Below, in pieces: positions 56,071 to 64,000 of a stretch of DNA of 64,000 nt. The number at the start of each line of letters is the position of its first letter. Within the stretch, counting starts at the first letter, position 1. The stretch covers positions 1 to 64,000 of the forward strand of contig NZ_JOHY01000005.1 of the NCBI RefSeq assembly GCF_000721495.1. The letters are read 5' to 3'. Both the position numbers and the translations under genes were made by a program. Source of the DNA: Streptomyces sp. NRRL F-5123 (GTDB lineage Bacteria > Actinomycetota > Actinomycetes > Streptomycetales > Streptomycetaceae). The notes below the pieces were generated by a model. That model saw nothing but the letters and a program-made list of their open reading frames with translations. It was not told the origin of the DNA and did no database searches.

Positions 56071-56502
56071 GTGGGCGCACGTGGCCCTGTCCCAAACCGT
56101 GAGGAAGACCTCGCGCGCCCCCGGTCGCGCAAGGGGTCCGACGAGCAGGAGACCAAGCGCGGCATGATGCGGCCGGTCCGCATCCCCCGCGCTGACCCTG
56201 ACTGGCACCCGGCTGCCAAGCAGCTCTACGAGAGCCTGCGGAAGTCCGGGCAATCCGACTTCTACCAGCAGTCCGACTGGGCCTACGCCTGGGCGCTCAT
56301 GGACGACTTCTCGCACTACAAGAAGTCGTACAAGCGCTCGGCGCAGATGGCCCAGACCCTGTACTCCGCCCTCGGGAACCTCCTGGTGACCGAGGGCGAT
56401 CGGCGCCGCGTGCGCATCGAGCTCCAGGAGCCCGAACCGGAAACGACGCCGGCCTCGATCCTCGCCATCGCTGACTACAAGCGGGAGCTGGAGGTCGACT
56501 GA
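56071..56502 (+). CDS. Terminase small subunit
   Basis: The 143-residue protein has a basic N-terminus, GARGPVPNREEDLARPRSRK, the family start of many actinophage small terminases, and a helical body (WHPAAKQLYESLRKSGQSDF, DFSHYKKSYKRSAQMAQTLY). It should recognise the packaging site. GTG 56071 follows AAGGAGGTGACC. Confidence 0.9.
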   Translation: MGARGPVPNREEDLARPRSRKGSDEQETKRGMMRPVRIPRADPDWHPAAKQLYESLRKSGQSDFYQQSDWAYAWALMDDFSHYKKSYKRSAQMAQTLYSALGNLLVTEGDRRRVRIELQEPEPETTPASILAIADYKRELEVD

Positions 56503-56518
56503 CCCTTGGAGGTGGGCC

Positions 56519-58159
56519 ATGGCTCATGCGCTCACCCCCGAGGAGATCGACCTCCTGGAGCCCAGCCACATCGGCCCGACCTGGCAGAAGGACACCTTCG
56601 GTCGCTGGGTCTTGCCGGAGAAGACGCTCGGCTGGCAGATCGCCGGCTGGTGCTCGGAGTACCTGCTCGCCGAGAACGGCGGGCCCTGGAAGCTGACGAA
56701 AGAACAGCTCCGCTTCATCCTGCACTGGTACGCCGTGGACGGCGCCGGCCGGTTTATCCACCGCAAGGGCGTCCTCCAGCGCATGAAGGGCTGGGGCAAG
56801 GACCCGCTCCTCGCGGTCATGTGCCTGGTCGAGCTGGTCGGCCCGAGCCGCTTCTCCCACTGGGACGAGGCCGGCGAGCCGGTCGGCATCCCGCACCCGC
56901 AGGCGTGGGTGCAGGTCACCGCGGTCAACCAGTCGCAGACGACGAACACGATGAGTCTGATCCCGTCCCTGATGTCGGACGCCTTCAAGGTGAAGTACGG
57001 CATCAAGGACGGCGCGGTCCTCATCCGTGCGAACGGCGGCAAGTGCCGGCTCGAAGCCGTGACGTCGAGCTACCGCGCCCTAGAGGGCAAGCGAACGACG
57101 TTCACTTTGCTGAACGAAACCCACCACTGGGTGAGCGGGAACAACGGCCACCGGATGTACGAAACGATCGACGGCAACGCGACCAAGAAGGACTCGCGGT
57201 ACCTGGCGATCACCAACGCCTACCTCCCCGGTGAGGACTCGGTCGCTGAGCGGATGCGCGAGGCGTGGGAGAAGATCCGCGAGGGCCGCATGGCCCAGAT
57301 CGGCTTCCTCTACGACAGCATTGAGGCTCACCCGGAGACTCCGCTCACCGCGGAGTCCCTGCGCATCGTCATCCCGAAGATCCGGGGTGACGCGGTCTGG
57401 CTGAACGTGGAGTCGATCATCGCGTCCGTCATGGACGCCACGATCGCTCCGTCCCGGAGCCGGCGCATGTGGCTGAACCAGGTCGTGGCCGAAGAGGACG
57501 CGATCTACGGGCCGGCCGAGTGGGACCCACTCCTCGACGAAGGCAAGTCGCTGAAGCCCGGAGACGAGATCGTTCTCGGGTTCGATGGCGGCAAGACCTC
57601 AGACAGCACAGCCTTGGTGGCTCTCCGCGTGCGCGACATGCACGCCGTCCTCCTCAACATCTGGGAGCACCCGGAGGGTGAGCAGGCGAAGGAGTGGACG
57701 GTCCCGCGGCATGAGGTCGACAGCGCCGTGCACGAGGCGTTCCGCCTCTTCGAGGTGCAGGCGTTCTTCGCGGACGTCGCGCTGTGGGAGAGCTACATCA
57801 CCGACTGGTCGGAGACGTACGGCGAGGGCCTGGCGGTGAAGTCGCCGGTCGGCAAGGACTCGATCGGCTGGGACATGCGTGGCTCGCAGAAGACCGTGAC
57901 GCTCGCCCATGAGCGGCTGATGCGCACGATCTTCGACAAGAAGCTGTCCCACGACGGTGACCTGACGTTGCGCCGGCACGTGCTCTCAGCTCGCCGTCGC
58001 ACGAACAACTACGGCATCTCCTTCGGCAAGGAGAGCAAGGACTCCCCGCGCAAGATCGACGCCTACGCGGCGCTGATGCTCGCGCACGAAGCCCTCCACG
58101 AGCTGCGTACGCGCGGCAAGAAGGTCCGCAAGCGGACCGGCCGGGGCTACTTCATGTGA
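56519..58159 (+). CDS. Terminase large subunit
   Basis: The 546-residue protein contains an ATPase domain with LQRMKGWGKDPLLAVMCLVE (Walker-like) and FTLLNETHHW, and a C-terminal nuclease domain with VLGFDGGKTSDSTALVALRV. It is the packaging motor and cuts concatemeric DNA. ATG 56519 follows TGGAGGTGGGCC. Confidence 0.95.
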   Translation: MAHALTPEEIDLLEPSHIGPTWQKDTFGRWVLPEKTLGWQIAGWCSEYLLAENGGPWKLTKEQLRFILHWYAVDGAGRFIHRKGVLQRMKGWGKDPLLAVMCLVELVGPSRFSHWDEAGEPVGIPHPQAWVQVTAVNQSQTTNTMSLIPSLMSDAFKVKYGIKDGAVLIRANGGKCRLEAVTSSYRALEGKRTTFTLLNETHHWVSGNNGHRMYETIDGNATKKDSRYLAITNAYLPGEDSVAERMREAWEKIREGRMAQIGFLYDSIEAHPETPLTAESLRIVIPKIRGDAVWLNVESIIASVMDATIAPSRSRRMWLNQVVAEEDAIYGPAEWDPLLDEGKSLKPGDEIVLGFDGGKTSDSTALVALRVRDMHAVLLNIWEHPEGEQAKEWTVPRHEVDSAVHEAFRLFEVQAFFADVALWESYITDWSETYGEGLAVKSPVGKDSIGWDMRGSQKTVTLAHERLMRTIFDKKLSHDGDLTLRRHVLSARRRTNNYGISFGKESKDSPRKIDAYAALMLAHEALHELRTRGKKVRKRTGRGYFM

Positions 58160-58161
58160 CC

Positions 58162-58171
58162 TGTGTAAGTG
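58162..58171 (+). promoter_or_regulatory. Dispersed phage element (stoperator-like)
   Basis: TGTGTAAGTG followed by ACGC, between the terminase and portal genes. Confidence 0.6.
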
Positions 58172-58190
58172 ACGCGAAAGGTGGTGAGGC

Positions 58191-59675
58191 ATGGCCGACA
58201 CCAGCCCGAAGGCTCTGGCAGTGGAACTCCTCGCCATTCTCGACCGTGACGAGGGCCGCCTGGAGCGGATCGACCGTTTCATCCGCGGCCGGCACGATGA
58301 CCCGTACATGCCGCCCCACGCGGACGACGAGTACAAGCTGCTCGCCAAGCGCGCGGTCTCCAACTGGATGCCCCTGCTCATCGGCACGCCGGCCCAGGCC
58401 CTGTACGTGGACGGCTACCGGCCGGGCACCGACGAGGGCGGCCTGCCCAAGGCGTCGGCCTCGACGAGCCCGCAGTGGTCGCACTGGCAGCGCTCGCGCC
58501 TGGACGCCCGGCAGGCCGCCATCTACCGCGGCGCGCTCGGCTTCGGTCACTCCTTCGTGCTGACGGAGCGGACCAAGAAGGGCGTGATCTCGAAGGGCCT
58601 GTCGGCGAAGAAGACCGCGGCCCTGTACGAGGACCCGGCCAACGACGACGAGCCGTACGCGGCCCTGACCGTCACGGCCTGGCCGAAGGACAAGAAGCCG
58701 GGCAAGGCCCGGATGTTCGACGGCAGGTACGAGTACGCGGTCACGTTCGAGTCCCTGCTCGACGCGGATTCGGTGCGCGCCAGTAAGGGCGTGCTGCACG
58801 GCGCCTCGGAGTGCCCGGTGACCCGCTTCGCGGCCCAAGTCGACCTCGAAGGTCGGACGGTCGGCGTGGTCGAGCCGATGATCCCGTTGCAGAACCGCCT
58901 CAACCAGACGATCTTCGATCTCCTGGTCGCACAGACGTACACCTCGCACGAGGTCCGGTACGCGACCGGCATGGCTCCGCCCATGCTGATGGAGCTGGTC
59001 GACGAGAACGGCAACGTCACCACCGACGCGGCGCTGGCGGTCGACACACGGCCCAAGCTCGGGCCGGACGGCAATCCGATGCCGGCCCCGATGAATCACA
59101 ACGCGCGCAGGTTTCTGTTCGCGGAGGATCCGGACGTCAAGTTCGGCAGCCTGCCGGCCGGCCCAATCGCCCCGCTGATCGAGTCCGTCGACATGAGCAT
59201 CCGGCACCTGGCCGCGATCTCGCAGACTCCCCCGCATTACCTGCTCGGGCAGATCGCGAACCTGTCCGCCGAGGCGTTGCTCGCCGCCGAGACGTCGCTG
59301 AACCGGAAGATCACCGAGTTCCAGTCGCTCTTCGGAGAGGCATGGGAGCGGGTGTTCAGGATCGCGGCGGAGATGGACGGTATCGAGTCCGCCCAGGACG
59401 ACTACATGGGCGAGGTCAAGTGGCGCGACATGGAGTCGCGTTCGCTGTCGCAGTCCGCTGATGCGCTCGGCAAGCTCCGCGACCAGCTCGGTATCCCCGC
59501 GCAGGGTCTGTGGAAGCGCGTGCCTGGCGTCACGCAGACGGAGTACGAGGACTGGGTCGACATGGCCGAGGACGAAGACTCCGCCGGCAAGCTCGCCAAC
59601 GCGCTGACCCGGGCCACGCCTTCGGCTGACCCGGTGCCGGCCAGTAACGACAGCAACGGGGCGGTCGCCGCGTGA
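58191..59675 (+). CDS. Portal protein
   Basis: The 494-residue protein is an SPP1-type portal: LERIDRFIRGRHDDPYMPPH, PLQNRLNQTIFDLLVAQTYT and ISQTPPHYLLGQIANLSAEA are typical motifs. It forms the DNA entry vertex of the capsid. It overlaps the MuF-like gene by 4 bp. Confidence 0.93.
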   Translation: MADTSPKALAVELLAILDRDEGRLERIDRFIRGRHDDPYMPPHADDEYKLLAKRAVSNWMPLLIGTPAQALYVDGYRPGTDEGGLPKASASTSPQWSHWQRSRLDARQAAIYRGALGFGHSFVLTERTKKGVISKGLSAKKTAALYEDPANDDEPYAALTVTAWPKDKKPGKARMFDGRYEYAVTFESLLDADSVRASKGVLHGASECPVTRFAAQVDLEGRTVGVVEPMIPLQNRLNQTIFDLLVAQTYTSHEVRYATGMAPPMLMELVDENGNVTTDAALAVDTRPKLGPDGNPMPAPMNHNARRFLFAEDPDVKFGSLPAGPIAPLIESVDMSIRHLAAISQTPPHYLLGQIANLSAEALLAAETSLNRKITEFQSLFGEAWERVFRIAAEMDGIESAQDDYMGEVKWRDMESRSLSQSADALGKLRDQLGIPAQGLWKRVPGVTQTEYEDWVDMAEDEDSAGKLANALTRATPSADPVPASNDSNGAVAA

Positions 59676-60760
59676 CGAGCTGGTCCCGCGAGTCCGAGGC
59701 CGATCGGGCAGCCGCCTCGTTCCAGACGGCGCTCAACCAGATCGGCGCGGCCACCGTCGTGGACGCGATGACGCTGTGGCAGGACGTCCCGACAGATGCT
59801 CGGACGTCCACCGCGGCCGGCTGGCTGAAGCGGGCCATCACGCTGGTGATGGGCCGGCGCCGGCAGAGCCGAGACCTGGCCCGCGCCTACTACCGCCTGG
59901 CCCGCGCTCTGCGGACCGGGGCGACGGTAGCTGACCCGTACCACCCCGAGCCCACGTACATCACCCTCGACGTGCTCCGCCGCGAGTTCGCCGAGCTGGC
60001 AGGAGAACCGCCTGAGAGCCCCCAGGAGGAGCCCTCGGACTCTTCCAGCTCCAACACCTCGGACTCCTCCTCGTCGGCCGCGACCAGCGCGTCTGGGGAA
60101 GCCGGCGGGGAGGCCACCGACCCTGACCAGGATCGGGAGGACGAGCTCGACCGCATTCTCGTCGAGGAGATCGAGGGCCTGATCGCAGCCGAGGAGCAGG
60201 CCGAGCGCGACGCGGAGCAGGAGCTCCGCACCGTGCTGGAGGCCCTCGGCTCGAACAACCTCCAGCAGAAGGTCGACGCGATCGACGGCGCCAGGAGCGC
60301 TGACGAGGTTGACCAGGAGCGCGAGGAAGCCCATCGACAGGCCGGCGCCCGCCAGGCCGCAGCCGCCGAGCGCGTTGCCATGAACGGCGGCCGGTCGGCG
60401 ATCTGGACGCACATGTCCAGGGACCGCCGGGCGATTGGCTACATCCGACTTTCGCGTACCGGTACCCCCTGTGGGTGGTGCGCGATGTTGATCAGCCGTG
60501 GTGCTGTCTACAGCTCCGCCAAGGCCGCGGAGTTCGCGGACGGCGACAAGTACCACGACAACTGCCACTGCTACGCCGAGCCTGTGTTCTCGCGCGGGCA
60601 GTACCAGAGCTCGCCCGCATACGAGCTCAACCGCCGGTACGCCGAGCTGTGGCCCAAGGTCACGCACGGCCTGTCCGGCAAGGCGGCTGTGTCCGCCTGG
60701 CGCCGGAACATCCGGCAAACGCAGAAGGCCGCAGCCCAGGAGGCTCGGCGTCCCCAATGA
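59672..60760 (+). CDS. MuF-like capsid maturation / minor head protein
   Basis: The 362-residue protein has a long acidic helical middle and a C-terminal MuF/VG15-type domain with TPCGWCAMLISRGAVYS and YHDNCHCYAEPVF, whose Cys/His residues may bind zinc. It sits between portal and scaffold, as in many siphoviruses. Confidence 0.87.
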   Translation: MTSWSRESEADRAAASFQTALNQIGAATVVDAMTLWQDVPTDARTSTAAGWLKRAITLVMGRRRQSRDLARAYYRLARALRTGATVADPYHPEPTYITLDVLRREFAELAGEPPESPQEEPSDSSSSNTSDSSSSAATSASGEAGGEATDPDQDREDELDRILVEEIEGLIAAEEQAERDAEQELRTVLEALGSNNLQQKVDAIDGARSADEVDQEREEAHRQAGARQAAAAERVAMNGGRSAIWTHMSRDRRAIGYIRLSRTGTPCGWCAMLISRGAVYSSAKAAEFADGDKYHDNCHCYAEPVFSRGQYQSSPAYELNRRYAELWPKVTHGLSGKAAVSAWRRNIRQTQKAAAQEARRPQ

Positions 60761-60778
60761 GCGTCCAGGAGGCGTGAA

Positions 60779-61288
60779 GTGCCCGAGCAGGAAACCCCCA
60801 GCACCGAGACCCCGGAGACCCCGGCCGAGACCGTCGAGACGCCCCCGGAGGGCGAGCAGCCCAAGGGCGAGGAGACGGCTCAGACCGAGGAGACCGTTCC
60901 CGCGGAGGTGCTTCGCAAGAAGCTGACCGAGGCGAACACCGAGGCGGCCGGCTACCGCACGAAGCTCCGCGACGTGGAGGCCAAGCTCAGCGCGGCCAAG
61001 ACCGTCGAGGAGTTCGAGGCGGCGACCGCCGACCTGAAGGGTCAGGTCGAAGCGCTGGAGCGACAGATCCTGCTCCGCGACGTAGCAGCGAAGTTCGAGC
61101 TCCCCGAGGCCCTGGCCAAGCGGCTGACCGGCACCACGCCGGCCGAGCTGGAGGCCGACGCCAAGGAGCTCCAGAAGCTCGTCGCACCGATCGCCCCCGC
61201 CTCGCTCAGCGGCGGCCTGGACCCCGACGACGGAGACGACTTCGACCCCGTCAAGGCCGCTCAGGAGGCGCGCAAGCGCCGCTACTGA
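60779..61288 (+). CDS. Scaffolding protein
   Basis: The 169-residue protein is Glu/Thr/Pro-rich at first, then a coiled coil (LRKKLTEANTEAAGYRTKLR, VEALERQILLRDVAAKFELP) and an acidic C-terminus. Location directly before the capsid gene and composition indicate a capsid assembly scaffold. Confidence 0.87.
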   Translation: MPEQETPSTETPETPAETVETPPEGEQPKGEETAQTEETVPAEVLRKKLTEANTEAAGYRTKLRDVEAKLSAAKTVEEFEAATADLKGQVEALERQILLRDVAAKFELPEALAKRLTGTTPAELEADAKELQKLVAPIAPASLSGGLDPDDGDDFDPVKAAQEARKRRY

Positions 61289-61296
61289 TCCACCCC

Positions 61297-61306
61297 GGCG
61301 TGTAAG
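61297..61306 (+). promoter_or_regulatory. Dispersed phage element (stoperator-like)
   Basis: CGTGTAAGTG followed by ACGC, one mismatch, between scaffold and capsid genes. Confidence 0.55.
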
Positions 61307-61356
61307 TGACGCACGCCGAGCCTCCCTGCATCCCCTACTGACAGGAGAACCACACA

Positions 61357-62415
61357 GTGCCGTACACCGAGCACGACGTTGTCAAGCCGGAGAAGATCGC
61401 GGCCACCGCCGCGGTCGCCCTGGAGCAGTCCCTCGTCGTCCCCGCGGTCTTCCAGCGCGAGGGCATCGACCAGTTCAAGGGCGCCAAGGACGATACGGTC
61501 AACATCAAGGTCGAGGGCGTCCTGCCCTATCGCACCTACGGGTGGCGGAACGACCGCAGCACCGAGATCCAGTTCGACACCTACAGCGAGCGGACCGTGT
61601 CCGTGACCTTCGGTGGCGACGTCTACTCCGGCGTCCAGCTCACCGACGAGCAGAACGAGATGGACCTGAACGGCTGGGCCAAGCTGATGGCCAAGCAGAC
61701 TGAGGCGGTCGGCAAGGGCCTGGAGTACCAGGCCGTCGACTACCTGCTCAACGCCCCGTACGAGGTCACCCTCGGCGGCGCGGTCTCCGGTCGCTCCCTG
61801 CGCCAGACCCTCATCCGGGCGCGCGAGGTGATGAACAAGTTCCGCATCCCGAAGGAAAGCCGGACCCTGCTGATCGGCTCCGGCTGGGAGAACGAGCTCC
61901 TGTCCGACGAGGATCTGAACCTCGCCTCCAACGTCGGCGACGCCGAGGCCGTCTCCGCTCTGCGCGAGGCCACCATCGGCCGCCGGTACGGCTTCAACAT
62001 CGTCACCAGCGACGAGGTCCCCGCCGACTTCGCCGTGGCGATGGTTCCGAGCGCGTTCATCTTCGTGACCGGCGCCCCGAGCGTCCCGCAGTCCGTCCCG
62101 TTCGGCGCCTCCGCCAGCTACAACGGCGTGGCCCTGCGCTGGATTCGCGACTACGACTCCAGGCGCCTGATGGACCGTTCGATCGTGAACACCTACAAGG
62201 GCTTCCGGACCGTGTCCGACTTCCTGGTCGGCCGCGACAACCAGAACCCCTCGCAGGGCTACGTGTCGACGTACGAGCACTTCGTGCGCGCGATCAAGCT
62301 GGACCTCGACGCGACCGCGGACGTGCTGCCCGACCCGGACGGCCCGGACGCCAAGCAGCAGGAGCTCGCCGCGATCACCGGCATCGCCGGCACCGCGGAC
62401 GGTGCCACCGTCTGA
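61357..62415 (+). CDS. Major capsid protein (HK97-fold)
   Basis: The 352-residue protein (VKPEKIAATAAVALEQSLVV, VSVTFGGDVYSGVQLTDEQN, RYGFNIVTSDEVPADFAVAM) has the composition and motif order of actinophage major capsid proteins. ATG-equivalent GTG 61357 follows ACAGGAGAACC. Confidence 0.93.
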   Translation: MPYTEHDVVKPEKIAATAAVALEQSLVVPAVFQREGIDQFKGAKDDTVNIKVEGVLPYRTYGWRNDRSTEIQFDTYSERTVSVTFGGDVYSGVQLTDEQNEMDLNGWAKLMAKQTEAVGKGLEYQAVDYLLNAPYEVTLGGAVSGRSLRQTLIRAREVMNKFRIPKESRTLLIGSGWENELLSDEDLNLASNVGDAEAVSALREATIGRRYGFNIVTSDEVPADFAVAMVPSAFIFVTGAPSVPQSVPFGASASYNGVALRWIRDYDSRRLMDRSIVNTYKGFRTVSDFLVGRDNQNPSQGYVSTYEHFVRAIKLDLDATADVLPDPDGPDAKQQELAAITGIAGTADGATV

Positions 62416-62438
62416 TCGGCTGAGTGAGCAGGGCGGGG

Positions 62439-62448
62439 TGTGTAAGTG
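62439..62448 (+). promoter_or_regulatory. Dispersed phage element (stoperator-like)
   Basis: TGTGTAAGTG followed by TCGC, after the capsid gene. Confidence 0.6.
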
Positions 62449-62486
62449 TCGCGCCCTGCCCCTCCTCGTGAGCGAAGGAGAACATC

Positions 62487-62960
62487 TTGGCGACCTACGC
62501 CACCCTCGACGAGCTGAAGGCTCGTCTGGACTGGACGCTCGACGCTGACGAGGAGCGCATCGCGAGCTCGGCCCTGGAGGACGCCTCCGACCTTGCCGGC
62601 CACTACGCCAACCGTGAGTGGCTGGAGGCGTCCGTCCCCCGCATCGTCAGGACCCTGGTCCTGAAGGCGGCCAAGCGGTACATGATCAACCCTTCGGGCT
62701 ACACACAGTCCCGAGCCGGCGACGAAACCCTGGCGTGGAGTGACGCACAGGGCGAGGACGCCGGCACCGTCCACTACACCGGCGACGAACAGCGACTCCT
62801 CCGGGAAATCGGCGGCCGAAAGCCCGGCCTGGCCTCAGTGGAGGTCAGCGCCTGGAACTCGGTGCGCCGGCCCGTCACGGTCGGCCTGGTCCCGGTCGCA
62901 CAGCCGGCCCCGAACGCCAAGCCTTTCCCGATGTTCTCGGACGAGATGGAGCCCTGGTGA
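62487..62960 (+). CDS. Head-tail connector protein
   Basis: The 157-residue protein (ATYATLDELKARLDWTLDAD, ASDLAGHYANREWLEASVPR, VRTLVLKAAKRYMINPSGYT) has the helical pattern of head-tail connectors of the gp6/gp15 type. TTG 62487 follows GAAGGAGAAC. It overlaps the next gene by GTGA. Confidence 0.82.
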   Translation: MATYATLDELKARLDWTLDADEERIASSALEDASDLAGHYANREWLEASVPRIVRTLVLKAAKRYMINPSGYTQSRAGDETLAWSDAQGEDAGTVHYTGDEQRLLREIGGRKPGLASVEVSAWNSVRRPVTVGLVPVAQPAPNAKPFPMFSDEMEPW

Positions 62961-63298
62961 GCTCCATGCAGCGCAGGCGCGGCGTCACCGCGCGGATTTG
63001 GAAGTCCTCGTACCGGACCGACCACCGCGGCAACCGAGTCTTGGTCGCCGACGCGGACGGCCCGTACGAGGTCCGCTGCGCGCTGATCCCGCAGCGCAGC
63101 GCGAGGGCCGAAGTGCCGGGCCAGCAGCAGATCAACATCACGCGGATGATCGTCGACCCCGACCTCGAAGGCGTGACGCTCTGGTCGCGTATCGAAGTGC
63201 TCGGGTCCGTCTGGGACGTGGTGACTCCGCCGGCCTACCACCACGGCGAGCGCCACACCCGGCACTGGTCGATCGACATCCGAGAGAGACCGAGCTGA
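62957..63298 (+). CDS. Head-closure / adaptor protein
   Basis: The 113-residue beta-rich protein (RRRGVTARIWKSSYRTDHRG, WSRIEVLGSVWDVVTPPAYH) fits a head completion protein by position and pattern. GTG 62957 overlaps the upstream stop. Confidence 0.75.
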   Translation: MSSMQRRRGVTARIWKSSYRTDHRGNRVLVADADGPYEVRCALIPQRSARAEVPGQQQINITRMIVDPDLEGVTLWSRIEVLGSVWDVVTPPAYHHGERHTRHWSIDIRERPS

Positions 63299-63741
63299 TG
63301 GCCACTATCTACCAGCGCACCCCGAAGCTGATCGCCCAGCTCCCCGAGGTCCAAGAGGCCATCTGGGAGCGCACCTTCGAGATCGCGGCCCGAGCCGAAG
63401 AGCTCCTGGTCGCGCACCGGTACGAGGGCATCGCTCAGGTCGACATCGCGAAGGGCGACATCGACGCCTACGTGGTGCTCGAAGACACCAACGTGACGAA
63501 CGCGAGTGGTGGCGCCAACTCCGCTGCCTCGATCGAGTTCGGCCGCAACGGCTACAACGTGCAGGTCGTCAACGACCAAGGCGAGGTCGTGAGCGAGTAC
63601 ACCGTCGCGCCGGCCGAGGGCCTTCACATCCTCGAAGACGCCTCGCGCCTGCCGCGCAAGCAGCGCCCGGTGCACGTCGCGAAGACGGTGAAGATCAAGG
63701 CCAGCAAGTTCTACCGCAACCGCAGCGGGGGGCGAGGCTGA
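63298..63741 (+). CDS. HK97 gp10-like / DUF5403-type tail completion protein
   Basis: The 147-residue protein (TIYQRTPKLIAQLPEVQEAI, ARAEELLVAHRYEGIAQVDI, IEFGRNGYNVQVVNDQGEVV) matches the tail-completion neighbourhood protein of actinophages. It overlaps the next gene by TGATG. Confidence 0.78.
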   Translation: MATIYQRTPKLIAQLPEVQEAIWERTFEIAARAEELLVAHRYEGIAQVDIAKGDIDAYVVLEDTNVTNASGGANSAASIEFGRNGYNVQVVNDQGEVVSEYTVAPAEGLHILEDASRLPRKQRPVHVAKTVKIKASKFYRNRSGGRG

Positions 63742-64000
63742 TGGCTGGACTCCCCCCACAGATCAAGGCGCTGGCCGAACTGACTCCGGTCGAGGATCTG
63801 ATGCTCGCGGTGCTCCGCCAGGGGCTCCCCGGCATCCAGGTCCAATCCCTCATCTCGAAGGACCAGACCTTCCCCCTCGTCCTCCCGCGTCGCGACACGA
63901 CCTTCGGGAACTGGGCGGGCGACACCCGCTTCCTCGACGCGGCCCGCGTGTCCGTCGAGTGCTTCTGCGAGGACCCTGACGGCGACGAGGACGCGGCGAT
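63741..64000 (+). CDS. Tail terminator-like protein, cut by window edge
   Basis: The first 86 residues (AGLPPQIKALAELTPVEDLM, AVLRQGLPGIQVQSLISKDQ, FLDAARVSVECFCEDPDGDE) resemble the minor tail or tail-terminator protein that follows the connector genes. The gene continues beyond base 64000. Confidence 0.72.
   Translation, partial: MAGLPPQIKALAELTPVEDLMLAVLRQGLPGIQVQSLISKDQTFPLVLPRRDTTFGNWAGDTRFLDAARVSVECFCEDPDGDEDAA

Overview
The window is very GC-rich actinomycete DNA (GTG/TTG starts, GGAGG ribosome binding sites, typical Streptomyces regulators and exporters). It is best read as a Streptomyces-type chromosome (about 1-39380) interrupted by an integrated siphovirus-like prophage (about 39380 to the right edge, incomplete there). 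Organism and families are recognised from translated sequence only; no database was searched.

Chromosomal part. From left to right: a TerD-like gene, a Gly/Pro/Gln-rich protein, a MOSC protein, membrane proteins, a beta-helix/AAA+ fusion, a DeoR regulator, a molybdo-oxidoreductase with its cytochrome b partner, an alpha/beta hydrolase divergent from a MocR-type regulator, a serine-kinase-like ATPase, a SHOCT protein, and a ROK regulator divergent from an MFS carrier. These are followed by a MarR/DHA2 exporter pair, a two-component system, a TetR/Ddn-like reductase pair, a geranylgeranyl-reductase-like flavoprotein, an M20 dipeptidase, a P-loop/NUDIX fusion, an HxlR/MFS pair, and a ROK kinase divergent from a LacI regulator. 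The segment ends with a citrate-lyase-like protein, etfBA, a thioredoxin-like protein, a transglutaminase-like protein, L-threonine aldolase and an SDR oxidoreductase. Several regulator/exporter pairs have visible operators. Local scars are present: a collapsed ABC-transporter fossil near 14.3-14.8 kb, two genes with tandemly duplicated 3' ends, and a ~120 bp tandem array that runs into the end of the ROK kinase gene.

Prophage. A large serine recombinase (39382-41346) abuts the SDR gene. To its right is a long leftward cluster of about 33 small early genes (41440-52193), then a 1.1 kb non-coding regulatory region with back-to-back promoters near 53.2 kb, two leftward cargo-like genes, and a rightward late operon: HNH nuclease, small and large terminase, portal, MuF-like protein, scaffold, major capsid, head-tail connectors, and a tail gene cut by the window edge. 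No lysogeny repressor was recognised inside the window.

The outstanding feature is RNA. The leftward cluster contains ten copies of a 54-69 nt element that matches the hammerhead ribozyme in its type II permutation: stem II open, then GAAA, a closed stem III, a UC cleavage site, a closed 7-8 bp stem I, then CUGANGA. Stems I, II and III all covary between copies. Each copy starts 0-21 nt after a stop codon and ends 22-38 nt before the next start, occupying ten of the eleven intergenic gaps longer than 40 nt inside the cluster. The genes between them are mostly joined by ATGA/GTGA overlaps. This looks like a ribozyme-based system that cuts one early polycistronic transcript into about eleven translationally coupled pieces.

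A second dispersed element, TGTGYAAGTG (often followed by TCGC), occurs about 19 times. It is oriented with transcription in both the leftward and rightward arms, like the stoperators of cluster A mycobacteriophages, and in several places it is fused to the 5' side of a ribozyme.
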